Assembly (NCBI RefSeq): GCF_007744255.1
Contig: NZ_CP036267.1
Span: 3,948,001-4,012,000, forward strand
DNA from: Thalassoglobus polymorphus
GTDB lineage: Bacteria; Planctomycetota; Planctomycetia; Planctomycetales; Planctomycetaceae
Reading direction: 5' to 3'
Length of the DNA: 64,000 nt
Positions 26,824 through 35,003 of the stretch are shown piece by piece. A model generated the notes under the pieces. It ran no database searches. It was given only the letters and a program-made list of their open reading frames with translations, and was not told the origin of the DNA. Made by a program: the position numbers and the translations under genes. Position 1 is the stretch's first letter. Every line of letters begins with the position of its first letter.

Positions 26824-27171
26824 TCAATCTTGTGTCTCATCGACTATCTGGCAGGACCAGCAAATTTCAAAGTCGGCACTATTTTCTTCACCACAACTCA
26901 CACACTTCCATGGAGATCGTGTTTGCGACCGCTCTCGTTGTTCCTGCTTAACGAGTTCTATGATTTGTCGGCCGCGTGCAAAGTCTTCTTCATGAACCCA
27001 CAGTCGGGGTGTTGCCAATTGCGCTGGCAAATCACCGATGATCCCGTGGAGTGATGCACCAACGACCTTCGCGATAATCCCCTCCTCCGCGAGGACTCTC
27101 CGAATGTGTTCGGCGTCCATCAGATCATCGGCTGAATAGACTTCGACAATCTTGTCGTCAGACATGTCCAT
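26824..27171 (-). CDS. DUF2007 protein with C-terminal zinc ribbon
   Basis: The 115-residue protein starts with a DUF2007 (putative signal-transducing) domain: KIVEVYSADDLMDAEHIRRV, then LAEEGIIAKVV and LWVHEEDFARGRQIIE. This fold resembles PII-like/ACT-sized alpha-beta proteins. Residues 87-108 form a zinc ribbon, WKCVSCGEENSADFEICWSC, with two CxxC pairs, as in RanBP2-type zinc fingers. The fusion is frequent in planctomycetes. It is cytoplasmic and its ligand is unknown. It lies 18 bp after the secreted propeller gene and 6 bp before the membrane protein gene, so the three are cotranscribed. Confidence 0.8.
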   Translation of the reverse strand: MDMSDDKIVEVYSADDLMDAEHIRRVLAEEGIIAKVVGASLHGIIGDLPAQLATPRLWVHEEDFARGRQIIELVKQEQRERSQTRSPWKCVSCGEENSADFEICWSCQIVDETQD

Positions 27172-27189
27172 CTCACTCTCGACTTCGTT

Positions 27190-28584
27190 TTATTGCTTCT
27201 CTCTAAACTGAAACGAGAACAGGTCCGCCTCGTTCATCAGAAATTTCACGCGAATTGGCTTTTCAGACAAATTTTTGAGCGATTTGCCTTCGTTTTTCCA
27301 CTGAACCACCTGCTCAATTGAATCGCCGTTGAGCGGTTTGCAATCTTTAGAGCTGAAACCGGGAATCGGGTTTCCGTCAGCGTCCTGGAGTTCAACCTGA
27401 ATTGCTCCCCCTTTTCTGGCAGAGTAGTTGAGAACGAGTTCGTCCCCGGAAAACTGAATCGGCTTCGTGATGAGTTCCCCACCTTTTTGACCAGACTGGA
27501 GTGCGACAAAGCCATCGGTGCGGTAACTGAAGCGGCGAACTCGGGTATCGGGGCCAGCATAGTACGCTTCCGTCGCAAAAACTGACATCCTCCCCGGCTC
27601 GGCAGGTATTTCAACCAGTCCATGCACCATATAGTTGCTGCGATTGCCCTGTCGGTCTTTGGGAGCATCGCGAGGGACAATCGGGTCGTTGTACCGGGTA
27701 AAAGTGACTCCATCCCGGCTGGACATGAAGACTGGTTCGACCTGGCTATCCTTAGGGAGGTAGCGTGTCGGAAAGCCGACGAGCAAATGTGGTGCGCGAT
27801 CATACGACCGGATTGCATTCGTATACAGGTGCTGATGCTCCGCGCCCGGGTACTTCAACAAGACGGGCTTCGTCCAGTTGAGAAAATCATCCGAGGTGCA
27901 GGTCATGATATCTCGAACCCCGTTTGTGAACGTACGGTGAAAGTCGACGTACTGTTTTGTATGCGGATTCCAAAATGCAAGGTTCTGTGAATCGAAGGCT
28001 CCTTCAGTGATGACCGGTTCGTCCTTCATTAGCGACCAGTGAATTCCGTCAGGAGATTTGAAAACATAAAGTCCTTTCTTGCCTTGCGGTCGTCCCCGTG
28101 AAATGGCTTTGTACTTTGCATCTGCAGAACAGTTCGGGTTTGTATCCTTGAATGGCACAAAGCAGTGCGTGCCGATTCCATCCCAGACGATATTGTTTTC
28201 TTTTGAGCCGTTGTACTCAATGATACCCAAATTCGGTTTGGTCCAGTGAATGCCATCGGTGCTTTCTGCATAGCAGGTCACTTCGGGGTGCAGCGACTTC
28301 CTCGTCTTCTCGTTCACATGAGATCCGCGGTAGTACATCCGGTAGATGTCACCATCTTGAAAGATGGTGTAGTAAGCACAGGTGTTTCCTTCCCACGGTT
28401 CGTCAGTTGTGATGATGACGTCATGTGGCGTTGGCTGTTGAGCAACTTGAGTAAGATCACCGTTCATACTCTCGATCAGAAAACCGTCAGTAAACAGTTC
28501 CAACCGCGAACCGATATCAATCGGCTCCGCATAAACTGTCGTGACAGAGAACAAGGTGAATGCGAAAGCATAAGACATTTTCAT
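27190..28584 (-). CDS. Secreted beta-propeller protein, glycosidase-clan-like
   Basis: The frame opens at 28659, but ATG 28584 is chosen because AAAGG stands seven bases upstream and the protein then begins with a signal peptide (MKMSYAFAFTLFSVTTVYA). The 464-residue product has repeated strands of the type YRMYYRGS, CYAESTDGIHWTKPNLG, YVFKSPDGIHWSLM and VFMSSRDGVTFTRY, i.e. propeller blades resembling GH32/GH43 or sialidase-type folds common in planctomycete secreted proteins. An acidic catalytic pair cannot be assigned by eye, so enzyme activity on a sugar polymer is inference. It is the first gene of the operon leading into the DUF2007 and membrane protein genes; why a secreted protein leads this unit is unclear. 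Confidence 0.7.
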   Translation of the reverse strand: MKMSYAFAFTLFSVTTVYAEPIDIGSRLELFTDGFLIESMNGDLTQVAQQPTPHDVIITTDEPWEGNTCAYYTIFQDGDIYRMYYRGSHVNEKTRKSLHPEVTCYAESTDGIHWTKPNLGIIEYNGSKENNIVWDGIGTHCFVPFKDTNPNCSADAKYKAISRGRPQGKKGLYVFKSPDGIHWSLMKDEPVITEGAFDSQNLAFWNPHTKQYVDFHRTFTNGVRDIMTCTSDDFLNWTKPVLLKYPGAEHQHLYTNAIRSYDRAPHLLVGFPTRYLPKDSQVEPVFMSSRDGVTFTRYNDPIVPRDAPKDRQGNRSNYMVHGLVEIPAEPGRMSVFATEAYYAGPDTRVRRFSYRTDGFVALQSGQKGGELITKPIQFSGDELVLNYSARKGGAIQVELQDADGNPIPGFSSKDCKPLNGDSIEQVVQWKNEGKSLKNLSEKPIRVKFLMNEADLFSFQFREKQ

Positions 28585-28843
28585 TTGTTGGCCTTTCAAG
28601 TTGATTTCAGAACTCGATCCCATGCTTATGAGTATGGAGATTGACTCTCCGCTCGGCAATCATGACTTCAATTTGATCCCAAAGTCAGCGGTCCAACGAC
28701 TTCGACAAGAGCTGGGAACATGTAAGAAGTTTGTCAATCTTTGATTCCGTTCTCCATCACTATTGTGGAGCCCAAAACTCTTTGCATCATAAACAGATGA
28801 TTTTTCATCAATTTGTTTTGGTCTATTCTCACGGGAGAAATGC

Positions 28844-30412
28844 ATGGCAGGACGTATTCTTTTTTTGATGCTGCTCTTCTTCACTCTCCTTCAACACGGT
28901 CTGTCGGCGCAAGATAAAAAGGAGAACCAGAAGGGCACTGCGGCTGCCGAGTCATCTCCCTTCGATCCCGTAGCAACCGGCTTACGAGCTGCACCGATTC
29001 CATCGACTGCTATCCGAACTGCAGCGATCAACAAGAACGGAAGCCTGATCGCGTTCGGAACAGGCGAAGGAAAAATTTCCATCTGGGATACTAAGCAGAA
29101 TAAATTTACTCATGAATGGTCCGGGCATGACCACTGGGTTTTCGATCTCGTTTTTGATGCGAATTCAGAGAGATTGTTCTCTGCTGGAGGCGACAACAAA
29201 ACTAAAATCTGGTCGAGCGAAGACTGGAAGCTGCTGAAAACCTTTGAAGACCACACCGACGACGTACATAGTGTAGCACTGACTCCTGATGAGACATTGC
29301 TCATCACCGGAGGTGACGACACAAACGTGATCGTCCGAAATCTAAAAACGGGTGAGGTGACCTTCCTCAAAGGTCATACTGCTCAGGTGACATCAACAGT
29401 GTTGTCGCTCGATGGAAAGCAGGCGTTCTCTGCCAGCCGAGACCAAACGATTCGCGTTTGGGATTTGGAAAACCTCAAGGAAATTGCCGTCTTTAAAGGG
29501 CACCAGGAAGATGTTCTGCACTTGGCGATTGATAAGTCCGGTCAACACATCGCCTCCGCAAGCTATGATGGAACTGCTCGCCTCTGGGATGTCCAATCCT
29601 TAAAGCAAATTGCGTCATTCGAGATCCCCAAGACATGGGTGACTGCAGTGGAGTTTTCGAATGACTCAAAGTTGCTCTTCACCGGGTCAACAGATTTCAT
29701 GGTGCGGGCATTTGACATTCAGTCAAAAAAGGAAATCTGGAAAATCGCGACAAGCTCGGATGTCTCTGATTTGCTCTCTTTGTCGGATGCAAACTCGCTT
29801 CTGGCGACATCATCGAGTCATGGAATCTATTTTTATGAATACACAAATGACCGAGCAATCACAAAACAGGTTGCAATTCCGGCATACGCCGAGTGGGGGC
29901 ATGCTTCTCCAATCTCGACTCTTGACTATCTCGAAATGCACGAAGCTCTACTGTTTGAGCAGTCTTCAAAAAGTTGGGGGCAAAAGATTGGCTTGCTGGC
30001 TCTGTACGGCGATGCGTTTTCACGAACGCTGATAGCTGATTTGAAAACGAACGAACTCCCTGCACCGAAGCAGGAACTTGCCAAACGTCTCAAGGATAAG
30101 CTCTCGATTCTTCCACAAGAAGCACTCGGCACAGAGTTAATCGGCAAGTACTGGGGACGGCTGGCGGTTGCTGAGTTCAGCGAACTACGAGTGACAGAGA
30201 CGCTCCGTGATTGGGTGACAGGCGAAACGCGAAAATGGTCGCCGAACCCGAACAACTTTGAAAAGGAACTCCTCTCGGTCGAGTTGAAAGTTCGAAAAGA
30301 ATTAGCTGTGCTCAGCAAAAGTGACGCAGAGAAGAAGCGAGCGAAAGAGATTGAATCCGCCATTGTGATGGAGTTTCGAAAGCTCGCCGACGAAAAAAAT
30401 GAAGCGAAATAA
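28844..30412 (+). CDS. Secreted WD40-repeat protein
   Basis: WD40 propellers are scaffolds for protein contacts. The 522-residue protein has a signal peptide (1-22, ending GLSAQ) and about seven WD40 repeats between residues 55 and 335. Each shows a GH...D core and a (I/V)(R/K)(V/I)WD-type end, for example KISIWDTKQNK, TKIWSSEDWK, IRVWDLENL and ARLWDVQSL. The C-terminal 190 residues are helical and charged, without a recognised domain. The ATG has GGGAGAAATGC directly upstream. No operon partner is evident, and the gene converges on sat. The cellular role is unknown. Confidence 0.88.
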   Translation: MAGRILFLMLLFFTLLQHGLSAQDKKENQKGTAAAESSPFDPVATGLRAAPIPSTAIRTAAINKNGSLIAFGTGEGKISIWDTKQNKFTHEWSGHDHWVFDLVFDANSERLFSAGGDNKTKIWSSEDWKLLKTFEDHTDDVHSVALTPDETLLITGGDDTNVIVRNLKTGEVTFLKGHTAQVTSTVLSLDGKQAFSASRDQTIRVWDLENLKEIAVFKGHQEDVLHLAIDKSGQHIASASYDGTARLWDVQSLKQIASFEIPKTWVTAVEFSNDSKLLFTGSTDFMVRAFDIQSKKEIWKIATSSDVSDLLSLSDANSLLATSSSHGIYFYEYTNDRAITKQVAIPAYAEWGHASPISTLDYLEMHEALLFEQSSKSWGQKIGLLALYGDAFSRTLIADLKTNELPAPKQELAKRLKDKLSILPQEALGTELIGKYWGRLAVAEFSELRVTETLRDWVTGETRKWSPNPNNFEKELLSVELKVRKELAVLSKSDAEKKRAKEIESAIVMEFRKLADEKNEAK

Positions 30413-30456
30413 AGAACGTCATTTTTTAAACTGAGATCAACTCGAACAGTGTAAAC

Positions 30457-30491
30457 GCAAAACGCCCTGGAAGAACGAGCCTTCCAGGGCG
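30457..30491 (-). terminator. Rho-independent terminator for sat
   Basis: Perfect 11-bp arms CGCCCTGGAAG/CTTCCAGGGCG around a seven-base loop. On the minus strand the stem is followed by TTTTGCG, which fits termination of the sat transcript ending at 30549. No T-run follows on the plus strand. Confidence 0.8.
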
Positions 30492-30548
30492 ATTGAGTTT
30501 CTCAGTAACAGAGTGCTAAGTGACCCTGTGACAAATTATGGTGACAAA

Positions 30549-31805
30549 TTACTGTTTCATCGCATCAGCAAGAATGCGTGATGTCGATTCACGCATGATT
30601 CGTGGATCGACTTGCTCACCTTTCTGGAGTGTCGCGCGGACATCTTTCCCAGAGATGAAGACAGGTTTTTCGTCAGAATGGTTTTCCATTAAGTCGACGC
30701 GTCCCATGGATTCGTAGTAGGCAGCGAAGCCGACTTTGACTGGTTGAATCTTCAGGTCGCCGTTCAGATTGCTGAAGATTTCCTGAGCATCGAAATCACC
30801 CCAGATGGCAGTTCCATCTTTGAATGGAGCATCGGCGTGTTTACGGCCAATGACGATGTTCGTGTAGCCCATGTTCTGACGATAGATGGCGTGCATGACC
30901 GCTTCTTTTGGTCCGCCGTAGAACATTTTGATGTCGAGACCGAGCAACTTCACGCGATCTGGAACTTCGTCATCACGTGATGACCAGAGTTCTTTGTCGC
31001 TATCGCCGTCGCCCATTTGACGTTCGCTGATCAGTTTTTCGTATGTTTCCATTCGAATCTCAGCGTTGACGTCGTCACCTTTGGTTTCGCCGATCAACGG
31101 ATTCAACACTGCCCCTGCGTTCTTGCCAGCTTTCAGGAGTGACTCCAAAGCATAAACGAGAGCGTATTCGTGAGCACGGTGAAGCGGGTTGCGGGTTTGG
31201 AATGCAACAACGGCTTCCCAACCGGTTTCTGCGATCAACGCACGAACTTCACGCGGTGTGAGGACATACTGTCCGAAGTTCGGGTTTTTCGGTTGTGGGA
31301 GTGCTTTGATCGTTCCACCGATGAGGTGAGTTTTGTCGGCATCGCCAACGAGGACCATATCCGCTCCGGGATGGTCGGTTCGGTCAGTCAGGTACACTGA
31401 AGAAATATATTTCTGCTTGTCCCACTCGAAGACGTCAGTCAGATCGAGAGTCGCAACAACTTCTCCATCAGGATTCGTCAGAGCGACTTTCTCACCAGCT
31501 GAGAGTGTCGCAGCCAGTTCTGATGTGACGGGAAATGCAATTGGAATCGTCCAAGCATATTTTTCGCCGTTATTGATGATGACCGATTCATCAAGAACGC
31601 GGTTGTAAGTCTCTGAATCCATCGGCCCGGTGAGTGGACTGAGAGTTCCATCAGCGAAGCGATAAACACTGGAGAGATCGGCGGCGGAAACAGGGACTTT
31701 TTTCAAGTCGGCTGCTTCAGCTTTGAATGCGTCAATCTGGTCTTGAGCAACGGTGCAACAAACTGGCTCAGAAAGTCCGCCATGAGGGGCAATGAGGTCT
31801 GCCAT
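30549..31805 (-). CDS. sat: Sulfate adenylyltransferase (ATP sulfurylase)
   Basis: Sat joins sulfate and ATP to form adenosine phosphosulfate and pyrophosphate, the first step of sulfate assimilation. The 418-residue cytoplasmic protein has the family's motifs: [11 protein letters not shown] (203-213, the nucleotide-binding HxxH-type motif), the loop around [20 protein letters not shown], and IGRKHADAP near 318, which matches the GRDHAG position with a changed residue. The end carries the [15 protein letters not shown] segment. No APS kinase domain is fused, so this is the stand-alone bacterial/archaeal type. No cys or apr genes are adjacent. A clear terminator follows. A supply of sulfate from the sulfatase at 6004 is conceivable but only by inference. 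Confidence 0.93.
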   Translation of the reverse strand: MADLIAPHGGLSEPVCCTVAQDQIDAFKAEAADLKKVPVSAADLSSVYRFADGTLSPLTGPMDSETYNRVLDESVIINNGEKYAWTIPIAFPVTSELAATLSAGEKVALTNPDGEVVATLDLTDVFEWDKQKYISSVYLTDRTDHPGADMVLVGDADKTHLIGGTIKALPQPKNPNFGQYVLTPREVRALIAETGWEAVVAFQTRNPLHRAHEYALVYALESLLKAGKNAGAVLNPLIGETKGDDVNAEIRMETYEKLISERQMGDGDSDKELWSSRDDEVPDRVKLLGLDIKMFYGGPKEAVMHAIYRQNMGYTNIVIGRKHADAPFKDGTAIWGDFDAQEIFSNLNGDLKIQPVKVGFAAYYESMGRVDLMENHSDEKPVFISGKDVRATLQKGEQVDPRIMRESTSRILADAMKQ

Positions 31806-32213
31806 TCTTTTTCCTTATCTTCTTGTTATGTTTGAACTTGTGTGATCGTGTTCCCGGTCACACGGGATGAGAGAAACGGTGGAAACTTTGCGGCTTAACG
31901 TGCCGAACCACCATTTTTCGAGGGACCGGACCCGGGACATAATATTGAACATCTCAATACCAAATTCACCACGATCTTCGTTCTCCAAGAAAGCAACGCC
32001 ACACTAGAGAATGGAGGAATCATCGTCAAGACAGGTGCATTCGTGTTCCCACGGCTGAAACAGGTCGACACGAGGCTCTGCCCGTTCATCTGTTTCAATT
32101 GTCCCCAATCAACTATCTTTTTCCAGCGTGTCTTCATAAACAACGTTTCCCGATTCCAGCAGTGCCATTCGTGATCCTTTACCGGGATCCGCATTGCAAA
32201 ACTGAGAGGACCA
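31806..32213. other. Divergent promoter region between sat and the membrane protein gene
   Basis: These 408 bp lie between divergent genes and should hold both promoters. I see no riboswitch, repeat copy or supported small gene. A GAGAGG five bases before 32214 is the ribosome binding site of the next gene. Confidence 0.45.
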
Positions 32214-32945
32214 GTGGCAATCCCGTCAAACTGGCTGATGAAACAATTCCTAACGCCCGTCCTGCGACCGGCGACGCGATTGATTATTGGCTTGATTGCA
32301 ATTCCTCTCTTACGCCTGATCCGCAAGAAAGTCGCGCACACAAAGGAATGGGACGAAGAGTTTGAGAAGGATGTCGAACAATGGTTTCGGGCGTCTGCAC
32401 TACTTTTATTTGCGACAAAGAACGTGGAACTGGCCATCGGAGCTTGGCTCGACACGAAATTTGTCATCTCGCTGGATAACTGGTATGTCGCTGCGGGGCG
32501 ATTGTTGCTGGCCATCGGGGTGATCGAGGCGATGCCCGATCAGGAACTCTTCTCCATCGTGCATCCCGGACCACCAAAGCCAACCTGGGACAGAAGCAAA
32601 AGCATTCGAGAGAATATTCGACCGCAATTTATTCCTATTTTGCGCGGGTTGGTCTGCATTCACTTACAGCGTTCTTCACCCGTGTTTGCCATCATGGCGA
32701 CAATTATGGACGGAACGACGGGGTGGGTCTGTTTCTGGATTGCGATTATCCAATACCTCATCATTGGACTGGTCACATCCCGAGACAAAGCGATTGACGT
32801 TCTCTCCGCGTTTGACAAGCAGGTCGCACGCAAGCGTGAGGACTTAATCAAAGAGTTTTCAATCAAAGAAGACGAACAATCTGAAGCTGCTCAAGAATCG
32901 AGCGACCTCGACGTAAAAAAAGAACACGAGAAGAAAGAATCATAG
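32214..32945 (+). CDS. Integral membrane protein of unknown function, cotranscribed with asnB
   Basis: The 243-residue protein starts at GTG 32214, chosen because GAGAGG lies five bases upstream. It has hydrophobic stretches at about 17-36, 60-78 and 86-105, and a pair around 155-180 (WVCFWIAIIQYLIIGLV). A charged tail ends in a Lys/Glu-rich stretch (KKEHEKKES). The central RPQFIPILRGLVCIHLQRSS has no assignable family. The stop lies 3 bp before the asnB ATG, so the two are almost certainly translated from one message. No function is proposed; the coupling with asnB suggests the same physiological context. Confidence 0.65.
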   Translation: MAIPSNWLMKQFLTPVLRPATRLIIGLIAIPLLRLIRKKVAHTKEWDEEFEKDVEQWFRASALLLFATKNVELAIGAWLDTKFVISLDNWYVAAGRLLLAIGVIEAMPDQELFSIVHPGPPKPTWDRSKSIRENIRPQFIPILRGLVCIHLQRSSPVFAIMATIMDGTTGWVCFWIAIIQYLIIGLVTSRDKAIDVLSAFDKQVARKREDLIKEFSIKEDEQSEAAQESSDLDVKKEHEKKES

Positions 32946-32948
32946 TCA

Positions 32949-34871
32949 ATGTGTGGAATCGCCGGAGGTGTTTGGACGAACAGAGCTGCGGAACTGTCTC
33001 AAGATGTTCTCACGCGCATGCTGGACTCAATCCGCCATCGGGGACCGGATGATTCGGGAAACTATTTCTCAAAAGAGGGCACCACGAATTGCGCCCTGGG
33101 ACATCGACGGCTGTCGATTATCGATTTAGGTGGCGGTCACCAACCGCTGTGTAATGAAGACGGAACAATTTGGATTGCCTTCAACGGAGAAATCTACAAC
33201 TACAAAGAACTGCGGTCTCAACTTGTCGCTAGCGGACACCACTTCAAGACAGACACCGACACCGAGGTGATCGTTCATCTGTACGAGGAACATGGTGATG
33301 ACTGCGTCCAACATTTGCGGGGAATGTTTGCTTTCGCAATCTGGGACGAAAACAAAAAACGTTTGCTCTTAGCGCGAGACCGCATCGGGCAAAAACCGCT
33401 GTACTATAAGGTTGAGAACAATCGCCTGCTCTTCGCCAGCGAGATGAAAGCAATCCTTGAAGTTCCTGGAATTGAACGCGAAGTCGATCACTGCGCGATC
33501 GATCTCTTCATGACCTACCAGTATGTGCCATACCCAAGAACGATCCTCAAAGGATTCCAGAAACTTCCGCCGGCACACCTGCTGGTCTTTGAATCGGGCG
33601 CGGTCTCGACTTCACGATACTGGCAAGCCCCTTATGAACCGACTTCAGAGCGTCCGCTCCCAGAACTCTCTGTCGATCAATGGAAGAAGAAACTTCGTGA
33701 GACGCTCACCGAAGCGGTTCGCCTGAGAATGCGGTCCGACGTTCCCATCGGTTCGTTTCTCTCCGGAGGAGTCGACTCGACAATCATCTCTGGACTGATG
33801 CAGTCTCTTTCGGACAAGCCAATTCACACTTTTTCGATCGGCTTTCCAGTCAAGGAGTTTGACGAGCGTGCCTATGCTCGCGAGGCGGCGGAACTCCTGG
33901 GGACCAATCATCACGAATACATGGTCGAGCCGTCGGCACTCAAAACACTGCCCAAACTCATCTGGCATTATGATGAGCCATTCAGCGACAGTTCTGCGAT
34001 TCCGATGATGTCCCTTTCCGAAGTGACACGGAACGTCGTAAAAGTAGCACTCTCAGGGGACGGTGGCGATGAACTCTTTTGTGGTTATCCGCGTTACAAA
34101 GCTGTCGACTTAGCTGGGAAAACCGATTGGCTTCCGCAACCGATTCGCTCGATATTCGGGTGGAACCTTTGGCAGAAAATTCCTTCATCAACGAAGCAGA
34201 AATCCTTCGGCCGCAGGCTTAAGAGATTCGTGGGAGCATTAGGGCAATCACCGGAGCGGCGTTACCTTCGCTGGATCGGAATCTTTGATCAGGATTCACG
34301 AAATTCACTTTACACACCAGAATTTCGGAAATCATTAAAAGGTTTTGACAGTGCCGAGTTTATCCTCAAAGCCTACGAAGAATGCCCCAGCCGAGACTTC
34401 ATCACCCGAACGACCTGTGCAGATGTTGTCAGCTATCTCACATGCGACATTATGACGAAAGTTGACGTCGCGAGCATGTGCTACAGCCTCGAAGCCCGGA
34501 GTCCGTTTCTCGATCATCACGTCGTTGAACTGGCAGCACAAATGCCAATTGAACTCAAATACAAAAACGGTTTGGGCAAGCAAATTCTGATTGAAACCTT
34601 CTCTGACCTGATTCCGAAATCGATACAAAAGCGAAGTAAAATGGGCTTCGGCGTGCCGATCGACCACTGGTTTCGGAACGAACTCAAACCGCTAGTTGAA
34701 GAGACGTTACTTTCCGAAAGATGTTATGATCGCGGATACTTCAATCCGGAAGCTCTACAGCTAATGGTCGAAGAACATATGCAGGGGCGCTGGGATCATT
34801 CCTACCGGATGTGGAATCTGATTTGCCTGGAACAATGGCACCGCACTTTCATAGACGGCGAAGGGCAATAA
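32949..34871 (+). CDS. asnB: Asparagine synthetase (glutamine-hydrolysing)
   Basis: AsnB makes asparagine from aspartate, ATP and glutamine. The 640-residue protein starts with MCGIAGG, exposing Cys2, the glutaminase nucleophile. The N-terminal glutaminase domain shows HRGPDDSG, GHRRLSIIDL and FNGEIYNY. The synthetase domain begins near residue 250 with the pyrophosphate loop FLSGGVDSTIISGL. SGDGGDELFCGYPRY and the C-terminal SPFLDHHVVELAAQMP are also typical. The length fits the class found with polysaccharide and exosortase loci, in which many AsnB-like proteins amidate other substrates, so a cell-surface role is an alternative. No exosortase or glycosyltransferase gene is in view. It is translationally linked to the membrane protein upstream. 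Confidence 0.92.
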   Translation: MCGIAGGVWTNRAAELSQDVLTRMLDSIRHRGPDDSGNYFSKEGTTNCALGHRRLSIIDLGGGHQPLCNEDGTIWIAFNGEIYNYKELRSQLVASGHHFKTDTDTEVIVHLYEEHGDDCVQHLRGMFAFAIWDENKKRLLLARDRIGQKPLYYKVENNRLLFASEMKAILEVPGIEREVDHCAIDLFMTYQYVPYPRTILKGFQKLPPAHLLVFESGAVSTSRYWQAPYEPTSERPLPELSVDQWKKKLRETLTEAVRLRMRSDVPIGSFLSGGVDSTIISGLMQSLSDKPIHTFSIGFPVKEFDERAYAREAAELLGTNHHEYMVEPSALKTLPKLIWHYDEPFSDSSAIPMMSLSEVTRNVVKVALSGDGGDELFCGYPRYKAVDLAGKTDWLPQPIRSIFGWNLWQKIPSSTKQKSFGRRLKRFVGALGQSPERRYLRWIGIFDQDSRNSLYTPEFRKSLKGFDSAEFILKAYEECPSRDFITRTTCADVVSYLTCDIMTKVDVASMCYSLEARSPFLDHHVVELAAQMPIELKYKNGLGKQILIETFSDLIPKSIQKRSKMGFGVPIDHWFRNELKPLVEETLLSERCYDRGYFNPEALQLMVEEHMQGRWDHSYRMWNLICLEQWHRTFIDGEGQ

Positions 34872-34900
34872 GACGACACGCGAGAGGTTGTGAATTATCT

Positions 34901-34922
34901 GTCCGGGACAATGGTCCCGGAC
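34901..34922. other. Stem-loop between asnB and the DUF4159 gene
   Basis: Perfect 9-bp arms GTCCGGGAC/GTCCCGGAC around AATG, just after the asnB stop. No T-run follows on either strand, so it is a weak terminator candidate or processing hairpin shared by the two converging transcripts. Confidence 0.4.
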
Positions 34923-35003
34923 TACGAGGGGGGCCGGACTACAAGGATGTGCGTTCTTCTTGAGTCCAAGCAGGTTCTAGTCGATTTCATTGACGAGACA
35001 GGG

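Noticed and set aside
31895-32515. Minus-strand open frame of 206 codons across the sat/asnB gap
   Set aside because: Half of it is antisense to the membrane protein gene, which has a good ribosome binding site and hydrophobic segments; composition is unlike a real protein.
34901-34922. Strong stem-loop after asnB as a terminator
   Set aside because: No T-run on either strand; kept only as a stem-loop.
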